Below are positions 1-7,018 of a stretch of 12,640 bases of DNA, piece after piece. The first letter of the stretch is position 1. Every line of letters begins with the position of its first letter. The notes beneath the pieces are model-generated. The model was not told where the DNA came from, made no database searches, and saw only the letters and a program-made list of their open reading frames with translations. This stretch comes from Calditrichaeota bacterium AABM5.125.24 (GTDB taxonomy: Bacteria > Electryoneota > AABM5-125-24 > Hatepunaeales > Hatepunaeaceae). The translations under genes were made by a program, and so were the position numbers. The stretch spans positions 1-12,640 of the forward strand of contig MWJR01000151.1 of assembly GCA_002127415.1 (NCBI GenBank), read 5' to 3'.

Positions 1-1
1 C

Positions 2-883
2 AATGGTGGAGCTCATCTGGCCGGTCTGGTATTGGTGCTGGCCGGTATCGGTTACAAGATTGCTATGGTGCCGCTGCACTTCTGGTGCCCGGACGTCTAC
101 GAGGGCTCGCCCACGGCGGTGACCGCCTTCTTCTCGGTGGTTCCCAAGGCGGCGGGATTTGCAGCCCTCTATCGGCTGATGCCGGTCTTTGGAACCCTCG
201 AACCCGTCTACGGTGTGACGGCGGTGGGGCTGTTCACACTGGTTTCGGCCGTGACGATGACCTTCGGCAACCTCGGCGCCATCTGGCAGAACAGCCTGAA
301 GCGGCTGCTGGCGTATTCATCCATAGCCCACGCCGGTTACCTCCTGATGGGATTCGCCGTAATGGCGGCATATCCCGAAGGGGAGCTTCACCGGCTGGGG
401 GTCCAGGCGGTGCTGTTCTATCTGGTGGTGTATCTGTTCATGAACCTGGGAGCCTTTCTGGTGGTGGATCTGGTTGAGCGGCGGTTGGGTGGGGAGACCA
501 TCAACTACTTTCGGGGTCTGGGGAAGTCGAATCCGATCCCGGCGCTGGCGCTGGCGGTCTTTTTGTTCTCTCTGGTGGGGTTGCCGCCGCTGGCCGGGTT
601 TATCGGTAAGTTCTATCTGTTCGCAGCGCTGATCAAGGGGAAGTTGTTCGCCCTGGCCTTGATCGGGATCGGGAATACGGTGGTGTCGCTGTTCTACTAT
701 GTGCGGGTCATCCGGGATATGTTCCTCTACGACCCGGCGCCGGAGGCAGCCGAATCGACGGAGGCTGAAGTGCCGTTGGGAACCCTGGCCGCAATATTGG
801 CGCTGGCAACAGTGGTGCCGACCCTTGTATTAGGGGTCTGGTGGGGGCCGCTGGCCGAGTGGATAAAGCTTCGAGTGTTGTGA
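2..883 (+). CDS. nuoN: NADH-quinone oxidoreductase subunit N, C-terminal part (5' end outside window)
   Basis: Membrane subunit of respiratory complex I, one of the three antiporter-like subunits thought to move protons during NADH:quinone electron transfer. The frame is open to the window edge, so the gene is 5'-truncated; about 293 residues are visible. It reads as successive hydrophobic helices. Family hallmarks are KIAMVPLHFWCPDVYEGSPT followed by a helix with VVPKAAGF, the conserved lysine in the NSLKRLLAYSSIAHAGY segment, an MNLGAF helix, and the C-terminal GLPPLAGFIGKFYLF segment followed by VVSLFYYVRVIRDMF. A TTG at 32 would be a false start because homologous sequence continues upstream of it. 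NuoN is normally the last gene of the nuo operon, which fits the terminator-like hairpin 24 bp downstream. A related Mrp or hydrogenase antiporter subunit is less likely given the close match to the NuoN C-terminal pattern. Confidence 0.93.
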   Translation, partial: NGGAHLAGLVLVLAGIGYKIAMVPLHFWCPDVYEGSPTAVTAFFSVVPKAAGFAALYRLMPVFGTLEPVYGVTAVGLFTLVSAVTMTFGNLGAIWQNSLKRLLAYSSIAHAGYLLMGFAVMAAYPEGELHRLGVQAVLFYLVVYLFMNLGAFLVVDLVERRLGGETINYFRGLGKSNPIPALALAVFLFSLVGLPPLAGFIGKFYLFAALIKGKLFALALIGIGNTVVSLFYYVRVIRDMFLYDPAPEAAESTEAEVPLGTLAAILALATVVPTLVLGVWWGPLAEWIKLRVL

Positions 884-906
884 AAACATTACTCATACGC
901 AGTCCA

Positions 907-932
907 CCGGCCCGGAACCAAATCCGGGTCGG
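907..932 (+). terminator. Probable rho-independent terminator after nuoN
   Basis: A 10-bp GC-rich stem (907-916 with 923-932, one G-U pair) closes on the loop ACCAAA. It is followed by a short T-containing tail ending in TTTT at 938-941. The position just past the last nuo gene suits termination. The stem-loop (CCCGGAACCAAATCCGGG core) resembles the hairpin at 6928-6946, so it may instead be a copy of a dispersed hairpin recruited as a terminator. The T-tract is imperfect. Confidence 0.5.
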
Positions 933-1072
933 TTGCGTTTTGGGGGATGCGAAAGGGGGAATTGTAATGTATATTATGCAGATAGATAACCATTGCTGAG
1001 GGATGTGAGGAAACCCGGCCAGCGAGCTGTCCGGGCCACCCGTTATCTGAAAACTGAAAACTGTTAACCAAA

Positions 1073-3823
1073 ATGACCGATATCCCCAAAACCTACAATC
1101 CTGAGGCGGTCGAGGCGAAATGGTACCGTTACTGGGAGGAGAACGGCCTGTTCAGCACCGATCCGGGATCCGGCCGCGACTCTTACTGCATCCTGATGCC
1201 GCCGCCGAACATCACCGGCGAGCTGCATATGGGGCAAGCGCTGCAGGATGCGCTGCAGGATATGCTCATCCGAATGAAGCGGATGCAGGGATACGAAGCG
1301 CTGTGGCAGCCGGGCAAGGACCACGCCGGCATAGCCACCCAGAACGTCGTCGAAAAGGCGCTTCTGGAGGAGGGCCGCTCCCGGCAGGAGCTCGGACGGG
1401 AGAAGTTCCTCGAACGGGTCTGGGCCTGGAAGGAGCAATACGGTAACCGCATCTTCGAACAGAAGCGGCTGTTGGCCGATTCGGCCGATTGGTCGCGGGA
1501 GCGCTTCACCCTCGATGACGGCTATTCGCGCGCTGTAGCCAAGGTTTTCGTTCATCTTTACCGGAAGGGATTGATATATCGCGGGCATTATATTGTCAAC
1601 TGGTGTCCGCGCTGCCGCACGGCTATATCTGATGAGGAGGTTGACCACGAGGAGCACGAGGACCACCTGTGGTATTTCAAGTATCCGATTAAGGAAACCC
1701 CTCCATCTCCCCCCCTACTGAGCAGGGGAGGATTAAGGGGGGGTTGCCAATACGTCACCGTCGCCACCACCCGCCCCGAGACGATGCTCGGCGATGCCGC
1801 GATAGCCGTCAATCCGAACGACGAGCGGTTCAGACATCTGTGGGATAAGACCGTCATCCTCCCTCTGGTCGAGCGGGAGATACCGATCGTTCGCGATGAT
1901 TTCGTGGATCCCGAATTCGGCACCGGTCAGGTCAAGGTAACACCGGCACATGACCCGAACGACTTCGATATCGCCCAGCGCCACGACCTTCCCAAGGTGG
2001 TGGTGATGGATGAAGAGGGGGTGATGAACCAGAATGCCGGGCCTCAGTTCGCAGGACTCGACAGGTTTGAGGCGCGCGAGAAGGTCGTCGAGGCTATGCG
2101 CGAGCGGGGTCTGCTCGAAAAGATCGAACCTTACACCACCTCGGTCGGCCACTGCCAGCGCTGCCGGACCGTCATCGAGCCGTATCTCTCTCAGCAGTGG
2201 TTTGTCCGGATGAAGCCGCTGGCCCAGCCGGCTATCGCGGCGGTCAGGGAGGGACGCATCCGCTTCTATCCACACCGATGGGAGAAGGTCTATTACCAAT
2301 GGATGGAGAACATCCGCGACTGGTGCATCTCGCGTCAGCTCTGGTGGGGGCATCGCATCCCGGTCTGGCATTGCCGGTCGTGCGATGAGGTGATCGTCCG
2401 CGAGGATGCGCCCGACACCTGTCCGAAGTGCGGCTCGACCGACCTGAAACAGGACGAGGACGTCCTCGACACCTGGTTCAGCTCCTGGCTCTGGCCGTTT
2501 GCGACCCTCGGCTGGCCCGACCGCACCGAGGCGCTCGACTTCTGGTATCCGACCGATGTGCTGGTCTCCGGCTACGACATCATCTTCTTCTGGATCGCCA
2601 GGATGATTATCGCAGGGATAGAATTTATGGGAGACATCCCCTACCGGACGGTCTATATTACCGGGATGATCAGGGACGAGCTCGGCCGCTGGATGTCCAA
2701 GTCGCTGGGTAACGGCATAGATCCGGCCGAGATGGTCGAACAGTATGGCGGGGACGCGGTTCGTTTCACCCTCATCACCCTGGCCACGGAGGGGCAGGAC
2801 ATCAAGCTGCCCGCCTCGCGGTTCGAGGGGGGCCGCAACTTCGCCAACAAGCTCTGGAACAGCTACCGGTTGCTGAGGTCGCATATCGACCGGCTGGATG
2901 GTAAGCTCGTTGTTGAAGCCCCGTTTGACATTCAGCCGGATGATCCGCTGCCAGACCGCTGGATAGTGAGCCGCCTCGGCGCTGCGACCGAGAAGGTGCT
3001 GGAGAACGCCGAGCGATACCGCCTCAGCGACTGTCTGACCACGATCTATGACTTCATCTGGAAGGAGTATTGCGACTGGTATCTGGAGCTGATAAAGGTC
3101 CGACTGACACCGGAGACCCCTGAACCTGTCCGGCGTAAGACTCTGGGTCGAGCGGTGGCGATATTTGAGGCGGCGATGAGGCTGCTGCACCCCGGGATGC
3201 CGTTCATCACTGAAGAGCTGTGGCAATCTATTTCGGATTTCGGATTTCGGATTTCGGATGATGGTAGCGGTATTCCGCAATCCGCAATCCGCAATCGCAA
3301 ATCCATAATGCGCCAACCTTACCCTCGCGCTGATGAGTTTCCCCGCGACCCGGAAGCCGAGCGGTGGATGGGCTTCCTTCAGCGTCTGATTGGGTCGGTT
3401 CGCAATATCCGTTCCGAGATGCGCGTGCCTCCCGACAGCCAGGCTGAGCTGGTTCTATCGGGGTGTGCTGGCGAGGCCAGGGCTCTGGTCGAAGCCAACC
3501 TGGCGGATATCAGGAAGCTGGCCACGCTGTCTGATGTCATTTTCAGCACCGAGCGACCGGCTCAATCCGCTTCGGCGGTGGTGGATGAGGTTGAGCTGTT
3601 CATCCCGCTGGCGGAGTTGATTGACATTGACGTCGAGCGGGCCCGCCTCGACAAGGAGATCGCCCGTCTGAAGGGGCTCATCAAGGGCGCAGAAGCCAAG
3701 CTGTCGAATCCGAAGTTCCTGGAGAAGGCGCCCGAGGATGTCAAGGAGCACGAGCGCCGCAAGCTCGAGGAGTGCCGGGCGCAGCTCGAAGTGGTGGAGA
3801 AGAACAGGAAGGCGCTGGAGTAA
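1073..3823 (+). CDS. valS: Valyl-tRNA synthetase with two in-frame repeat insertions
   Basis: Charges tRNA-Val in the cytoplasm; class I aminoacyl-tRNA synthetase of 916 residues, normal length for the family. In order: the PPPNITGELHMGQAL signature (HIGH box = HMGQ, residues 52-55), a WCPRC pair (178-181), the CP1 editing domain with TTRPETMLGD (232-241), CQRC (361-364), a zinc knuckle CRSC...CPKC (434-437, 450-453), DEDVLDTWFSSWLWP, the KMSKS box as WMSKS (540-544), an anticodon-binding helical domain, and a C-terminal coiled-coil arm (about 850-916). It begins with the typical KTYNPEAVEAKWYRYWEENGLF-like start, so ATG at 1073 is well supported although no Shine-Dalgarno sequence is visible. 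Two dispersed-repeat sequences are translated in frame, at about residues 208-225 and 720-745. There is no T-box leader. IleRS is excluded by the TTRPETMLGD editing motif and the C-terminal arm. Confidence 0.97.
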   Translation: MTDIPKTYNPEAVEAKWYRYWEENGLFSTDPGSGRDSYCILMPPPNITGELHMGQALQDALQDMLIRMKRMQGYEALWQPGKDHAGIATQNVVEKALLEEGRSRQELGREKFLERVWAWKEQYGNRIFEQKRLLADSADWSRERFTLDDGYSRAVAKVFVHLYRKGLIYRGHYIVNWCPRCRTAISDEEVDHEEHEDHLWYFKYPIKETPPSPPLLSRGGLRGGCQYVTVATTRPETMLGDAAIAVNPNDERFRHLWDKTVILPLVEREIPIVRDDFVDPEFGTGQVKVTPAHDPNDFDIAQRHDLPKVVVMDEEGVMNQNAGPQFAGLDRFEAREKVVEAMRERGLLEKIEPYTTSVGHCQRCRTVIEPYLSQQWFVRMKPLAQPAIAAVREGRIRFYPHRWEKVYYQWMENIRDWCISRQLWWGHRIPVWHCRSCDEVIVREDAPDTCPKCGSTDLKQDEDVLDTWFSSWLWPFATLGWPDRTEALDFWYPTDVLVSGYDIIFFWIARMIIAGIEFMGDIPYRTVYITGMIRDELGRWMSKSLGNGIDPAEMVEQYGGDAVRFTLITLATEGQDIKLPASRFEGGRNFANKLWNSYRLLRSHIDRLDGKLVVEAPFDIQPDDPLPDRWIVSRLGAATEKVLENAERYRLSDCLTTIYDFIWKEYCDWYLELIKVRLTPETPEPVRRKTLGRAVAIFEAAMRLLHPGMPFITEELWQSISDFGFRISDDGSGIPQSAIRNRKSIMRQPYPRADEFPRDPEAERWMGFLQRLIGSVRNIRSEMRVPPDSQAELVLSGCAGEARALVEANLADIRKLATLSDVIFSTERPAQSASAVVDEVELFIPLAELIDIDVERARLDKEIARLKGLIKGAEAKLSNPKFLEKAPEDVKEHERRKLEECRAQLEVVEKNRKALE
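1695..1748 (+). repeat. In-frame C/G-rich imperfect palindrome in the valS editing domain
   Basis: A C-rich left half (AACCCC at 1696-1701 onward) and a G-rich right half (to GGGGTT at 1740-1745) form an imperfect inverted repeat around CTACTGAGCAG. It translates as a Pro-rich then Gly/Arg-rich stretch (PPSPPLLSRGGLRGG). It sits exactly where other ValRS proteins have a short turn between YFKYPI and YVTVATTRPETMLGD. The composition is that of intergenic repeats rather than protein sequence. Borders are approximate. Confidence 0.75.
3229..3308 (+). repeat. In-frame tandem/inverted repeat element in valS
   Basis: Four perfect copies of ATTTCGG (3230-3257) are followed, after a short spacer, by three perfect copies of CCGCAAT (3275-3295) and a degenerate fourth. 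The two heptamers are reverse complements except at one position, so the element can fold as a long hairpin. It is translated in frame (ISDFGFRISDDGSGIPQSA and onward) between TEELWQ and the conserved SIM..PYP segment of ValRS. This looks like an intergenic dispersed repeat that landed in the gene without breaking it. Confidence 0.85.
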
Positions 3824-3833
3824 CCGTTTTGTC

Positions 3834-3877
3834 ATTCCCGCGAAGCTTGTCCCCGACTACGATCGGGGAGCGGGAAT
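3834..3877. repeat. Nested palindromic intergenic repeat between valS and the methyltransferase
   Basis: The outer arms ATTCCCGC (3834-3841) and GCGGGAAT (3870-3877) enclose the inner arms CCCCGA (3851-3856) and TCGGGG (3863-3868). It looks like a REP-like dispersed element of the cATTCCCGCg...GCGGGAATcca type. It could stop transcription from valS as an RNA hairpin but has no T-tract, so I call it a repeat, not a terminator. Confidence 0.7.
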
Positions 3878-3898
3878 CCATTCCTGAAGGGGAATAAT

Positions 3899-5374
3899 AT
3901 GTCCGAACTGAAAACAAACGTCCTCTACTACGGCGACAATTTAAACATCCTTAGAGAGCATATCCCGGACGAATCCATCGATCTTATCTACCTCGACCCT
4001 CCGTTTAACTCCAAACGCTCATATAACGTCCTCTTCCGGGAGTCGTCCGGTGCGGCCAGCGAGGCGCAGATCGAGGCATTTGAGGACACCTGGCATTGGG
4101 TTCCGGGGGGAGCTGCTCCACAAGCTTATGATGAGGTAGTGAGAGGCCCGCATCAGAAGGTGGCGCGGATGCTGAGAGCGATGGTGGAGGGGTTGGGTCA
4201 TAACGATGTGACCGCCTACCTATGTATGATGGCGGTGCGGTTGGTTGAGCTGCATAGGGTTCTGAAGCCAACCGGTTCAATATATTTACACTGTGATCCT
4301 ACTGCGGGGCATTATCTCAAAATTATTATGGACTCTGTGTTTAGACCAAAAAATTTCAGGAATGAAGTTGTTTGGTCTTATAAAAGGTGGACAAGGGAGA
4401 GAAGTTATTTACCTAGATTTCATGATACTTTGTTTTTTTACACTAAAGGTAGTATGTACAACTTTAATATGCCTTTGATTCCTTATACCGATCCCAATCC
4501 ATCTCAATATCAGTCCGCAAAAGATGCAACTGGTAAGACTATTATTGCTAGAGATATTGAAGGACGTCCTATTAAAAGAAAAGTTGCTAAGGAAATTCCT
4601 GTCGGAGACGTATGGGTTCTTCCTATAATATCTCCAAGGTCAAAAGAACGTCTTAGATATGCCACTCAGAAACCACTTGTTTTGCTTGAGCGTATCATTA
4701 ATACCTCATCCAACCCCGGCGACGTGGTCCTCGATCCTTTCTGCGGCTGTGGAACCGCGGTTCACGCTGCTCACAAGCTGGATCGACGCTGGATAGGTAT
4801 GGACATCACCTATCTTGCCATCAATCTGATCGAGCGTCGTATGAGGGACGCTTTTGACGATATAGCGATTGAGGTCATAGGTGAACCCAAAGACCTGGCG
4901 AGCGCTCATGATCTTGCTAAACGCGACAAGTGGCAATTTCAATGGTGGGCACTCGCGAAGATAGATGCTCAGCCTGTGGCGGGTAAGAAAAAAGGGGCTG
5001 ACCGGGGAATAGACGGCGTCATTCCCTTCTTTGCCGGGCCGACGGAGGATTATAAGCGGGCCATCGTCTCGGTGAAGGGTGGTGAGCATGTGGGGGTGGC
5101 GGTAATACGCGACTTGGTAGGGGTGATCGACCGAGAAAAGGAACCGATCGGAATACTGCTCACCCTTGAGAAGCCGACTCAGCCGATGATTACCGAGGCT
5201 GCCTCTGCTGGTTTCTATGAGAGTGAATTTTGGGGGCGTAAGTTTCCGCGTATTCAGATTCTCACCATTGAAGAGATGTTTAAGGGGACAAGACCGGAGC
5301 TTCCCTGGGGAAAGTCACCGTTTGCGAAAGCTCCGAAAGAACCTAACCCAAGTAAGCAGTTGCCATTAGTTTAA
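3899..5374 (+). CDS. DNA methyltransferase (N6-A/N4-C, beta order) fused to an Mrr-like nuclease domain
   Basis: Predicted to methylate adenine or cytosine amino groups in a specific DNA site using S-adenosylmethionine; 491 residues. The catalytic motif IV, DPPF (33-36), comes first, then a variable target-recognition region (about 125-260), then the AdoMet-binding motif I, VVLDPFCGCGT (DPFCGCG at 279-285), followed by WIGMDI. This is the beta-class order. The C-terminus (about 365-470) has GADRGIDG (D368, D372) and, 20 residues later, VSVKGG (K393), a pattern like the PD-(D/E)XK core of Mrr-type restriction nucleases, with Ser391 where the acidic residue usually stands. From memory this tail recurs in annotated 'site-specific DNA-methyltransferases', so it is a family trait. 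A good ribosome site (AAGGGG) precedes ATG 3899. The DNA for the recognition region is far more AT-rich than its flanks. No separate restriction gene is present. Self-contained restriction-modification is inference. Confidence 0.85.
   Translation: MSELKTNVLYYGDNLNILREHIPDESIDLIYLDPPFNSKRSYNVLFRESSGAASEAQIEAFEDTWHWVPGGAAPQAYDEVVRGPHQKVARMLRAMVEGLGHNDVTAYLCMMAVRLVELHRVLKPTGSIYLHCDPTAGHYLKIIMDSVFRPKNFRNEVVWSYKRWTRERSYLPRFHDTLFFYTKGSMYNFNMPLIPYTDPNPSQYQSAKDATGKTIIARDIEGRPIKRKVAKEIPVGDVWVLPIISPRSKERLRYATQKPLVLLERIINTSSNPGDVVLDPFCGCGTAVHAAHKLDRRWIGMDITYLAINLIERRMRDAFDDIAIEVIGEPKDLASAHDLAKRDKWQFQWWALAKIDAQPVAGKKKGADRGIDGVIPFFAGPTEDYKRAIVSVKGGEHVGVAVIRDLVGVIDREKEPIGILLTLEKPTQPMITEAASAGFYESEFWGRKFPRIQILTIEEMFKGTRPELPWGKSPFAKAPKEPNPSKQLPLV
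4275..4705 (+). other. AT-rich island coinciding with the methyltransferase target-recognition region
   Basis: By hand count, 4321-4680 is about 35% GC (127 of 360), against about 60% in 4021-4080 and 4741-4800 of the same gene. Codons shift to A/T-ending ones over the same span. The edges fall between the catalytic motif IV and AdoMet motif I blocks, so the island covers the part that should set DNA specificity. This is what a swapped recognition domain would look like. Confidence 0.75.
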
Positions 5375-5386
5375 TAGGACTATCCA

Positions 5387-6730
5387 ATGAAAAAACTCTT
5401 ATTGTCATCGCTTGTTCTTGTTTTTGTAGTCATATCTGCATCCGCCGAGGTCGCGGTCACCGTCTATAACCAGGACTTGGGGCTGGTGCGTGAGGTGCGG
5501 GAGTTCGACTTCCAGAAAGGGGTCGGTGAGCTCCGCTTCGTCGATGTGGCCGCCAGGATTATTCCCACCTCGGTTCACTTCAGCTCAGGCAAAGCCGCCC
5601 TGCTCGAACAGAACTACGAATACGACCTGGTTGATGCAGCCAAGCTGCTGTCTAAATACATCGACCACGAGGTGGTGCTGGCTACCGAGGGGGACGGCGC
5701 CTACGTGGGAACGCTGCTGTCGGCCGTCGGTGACATCGTGTTCCGGGAGAGGGACGGCTCCATCAGATCGCTGGCCCGGGACCGGGTGGTGGACATCCAC
5801 TTCCCCGATCTGCCGGAGGGGCTCATCACCCGTCCGACCCTGGTATGGACTGTCGAGTCGCATAAAGGCGGCAAGGGCAGTGGGGAGATATCCTACCTCA
5901 CCAACGGAATGTCCTGGGAGGCGGAATACGTGGCTGTTACCGACAAGGACGATAAGGCGATCTCGCTGACCGGCTGGGTCAACATCACCAATCACTCCGG
6001 TGCAACCTACGAGGACGCCCGCATCAAGCTGATGGCCGGGGACGTGCAGGTCCTGAAGGAACGGGATTATGGCGCTCGCCGTTACAGAAAGGCTATGGCA
6101 ATTGCCGAGGCCGCAGCACCTCAGTTCGAGGAGCAGCCGTTCTACGAATACCACCTCTACACCCTGCAGCGTCCGGCTACCATCCGCGACAACCAGATCA
6201 AGCAGCTGGCTCTGTTCCCGACCGCGGACGTGGGGAAGGTCGATAAGGAATACCGCTACGACTGGCGGGAGCAGCGGTGGGGCGGCACCGGCAACAAGGT
6301 CAATGTCACGCTGGTCTTCGAGAACTGTAAGGCCAACGACCTGGGGATTCCCCTGCCGAAGGGCAGGGTGCGGGTCTATAAGGAGGGCCCGGACGGCGGG
6401 CTCGAGTTCGTGGGTGAAGACCGGATCGACCACACCCCACAGGGCGAGACGGTGCGGGTGTCGACCGGAAAAGCCTTCGACATCATCGGCGAACGCAAGG
6501 AACTCGAAGTTAAGCGGCAAGGTGATGAGCGGTTGATAGAACTGAAGGTTCGCAACCGGAAGGACGAGCCGGTCGAGGTCATCGTCGCCGAACACCTCTA
6601 TGGCGACTGGGACATCCTCGATTCAACGCCCGGCTGGGAGAAGAAGCGGGCCGATCTGATCGAGTGGAAGGTCAAGCTCAACCCCGACGAGGAGAAGGTT
6701 CTCACTTACCGGGTGTTGTTCAACAGGTAG
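5387..6730 (+). CDS. Secreted DUF4139 domain protein
   Basis: A 447-residue exported protein of unknown function. Residues 1-20 form a classical signal peptide (MKK, a hydrophobic core LLLSSLVLVFVVIS, then ASA with cleavage before E21), so it should act in the periplasm or outside the cell. From about residue 150 it matches the DUF4139 pattern: LVWTVESHKGG, then ISYLTNGMSWEAEYVAV, then a beta-rich stretch including LTGWVNITNHSGATYEDARI and a C-terminus ending in WKVKLNPDEEKVLTYRVLF. I see no catalytic motif, and the many short beta-type strands suggest a binding or structural role. It starts 12 bp after the methyltransferase stop with only a weak AGGA-type ribosome site, so it may be co-transcribed, but nothing links the two functionally. 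A MITE-like element begins immediately after its stop codon. The family assignment rests on pattern memory. Confidence 0.8.
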   Translation: MKKLLLSSLVLVFVVISASAEVAVTVYNQDLGLVREVREFDFQKGVGELRFVDVAARIIPTSVHFSSGKAALLEQNYEYDLVDAAKLLSKYIDHEVVLATEGDGAYVGTLLSAVGDIVFRERDGSIRSLARDRVVDIHFPDLPEGLITRPTLVWTVESHKGGKGSGEISYLTNGMSWEAEYVAVTDKDDKAISLTGWVNITNHSGATYEDARIKLMAGDVQVLKERDYGARRYRKAMAIAEAAAPQFEEQPFYEYHLYTLQRPATIRDNQIKQLALFPTADVGKVDKEYRYDWREQRWGGTGNKVNVTLVFENCKANDLGIPLPKGRVRVYKEGPDGGLEFVGEDRIDHTPQGETVRVSTGKAFDIIGERKELEVKRQGDERLIELKVRNRKDEPVEVIVAEHLYGDWDILDSTPGWEKKRADLIEWKVKLNPDEEKVLTYRVLFNR

Positions 6731-6737
6731 GTGATTG
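6730..6737. repeat. Left 8-bp target-site duplication GGTGATTG
   Basis: GGTGATTG abuts the left terminal repeat of the 148-bp element and recurs exactly at 6886-6893 abutting the right end. Its first base is the last base of the DUF4139 stop codon, so the reading frame and stop survived the insertion. Confidence 0.8.
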
Positions 6738-6885
6738 GGTAGTGTCATTGATTAGTTGTGATGGCATAGCAAGTTATTAGATAACGGTTTGTTAAAGAAT
6801 TGTAGTCGGGGCTGTCTCAGCCCCGACTGTGTCGCGGTTGAGGACAACCGCGACTACCCCATCTCAATTATTCCTGGACACTACC
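6738..6885. mobile_element. 148-bp MITE-like element with 9-bp TIRs and 8-bp TSD
   Basis: The element starts with GGTAGTGTC (6738-6746) and ends with the exact reverse complement GACACTACC (6877-6885). It is bounded by perfect 8-bp direct repeats (6730-6737 and 6886-6893). It encodes nothing. Its core holds two strong hairpins: GTCGGGGCTG/CAGCCCCGAC (6805-6814 and 6818-6827) and GTCGCGGTTG/CAACCGCGAC (6831-6840 and 6845-6854), with an outer pairing GTAGTCG/CGACTAC (6802-6808 and 6851-6857). It is non-autonomous and would need a transposase elsewhere. An 8-bp duplication is seen in several IS families (IS256 and ISL3 among them), and I do not assign one. The hairpin core may be a second repeat nested inside. 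Confidence 0.8.
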
Positions 6886-6893
6886 GGTGATTG
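6886..6893. repeat. Right 8-bp target-site duplication GGTGATTG
   Basis: Exact copy of 6730-6737, directly adjoining the right terminal inverted repeat of the MITE-like element. An undamaged duplication suggests recent insertion. Confidence 0.8.
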
Positions 6894-6927
6894 TCGATTG
6901 TTGATTATTTACACATCAGATCGCCGA

Positions 6928-6946
6928 GCCGGGTTCCAAACCCGGC
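6928..6946. repeat. Short perfect hairpin in the recG upstream region
   Basis: GCCGGGTT (6928-6935) and AACCCGGC (6939-6946) form a perfect 8-bp stem with a CCA loop. The core resembles the hairpin at 907-932 and may belong to the same dispersed family (inference). Confidence 0.6.
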
Positions 6947-6956
6947 CGGATGGAAG

Positions 6957-7018
6957 GGCGCGATAGGCATGTCCCTGCGAATCCCTGCTTTCGCAGGGAC
7001 AGGAGCAGGGATCGCGCC
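6957..7018. repeat. 62-bp nested palindromic element upstream of recG
   Basis: The outer arms GGCGCGAT (6957-6964) and ATCGCGCC (7011-7018) enclose a perfect 10-bp stem, GTCCCTGCGA (6971-6980) with TCGCAGGGAC (6991-7000). An alternative pairing is TCCCTGCT (6982-6989) with AGCAGGGA (7004-7011). This is a dispersed-type intergenic repeat. Together with the MITE and the hairpin at 6928 it fills most of the 331-bp gap between the DUF4139 gene and recG. I see no convincing recG promoter in that gap. Confidence 0.65.

Noticed and set aside
884..1072. T-box or other tRNA-sensing leader before valS
   Set aside because: I found no GGTGG-type antiterminator box or specifier-loop arrangement. The region has only the hairpin at 907-932 and CTGAAAA-type short repeats near 1046. 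A TATATT at 970 has no matching -35, so no promoter is called.
3230..3295. Possible CRISPR-like or VNTR array
   Set aside because: The units are 7 bp with no spacers and the two arrays are near-complementary, which fits a hairpin repeat rather than a CRISPR.
1733..3316. Long open frame on the minus strand opposite valS (527 codons)
   Set aside because: It is the antisense shadow of a GC-rich gene: no recognisable domains, while the + strand encodes an unmistakable ValRS across the same span.
6738..6885. Transposase gene or larger IS in the repeat-rich spacer
   Set aside because: No open frame with transposase features lies within or next to the element, so it is called non-autonomous.
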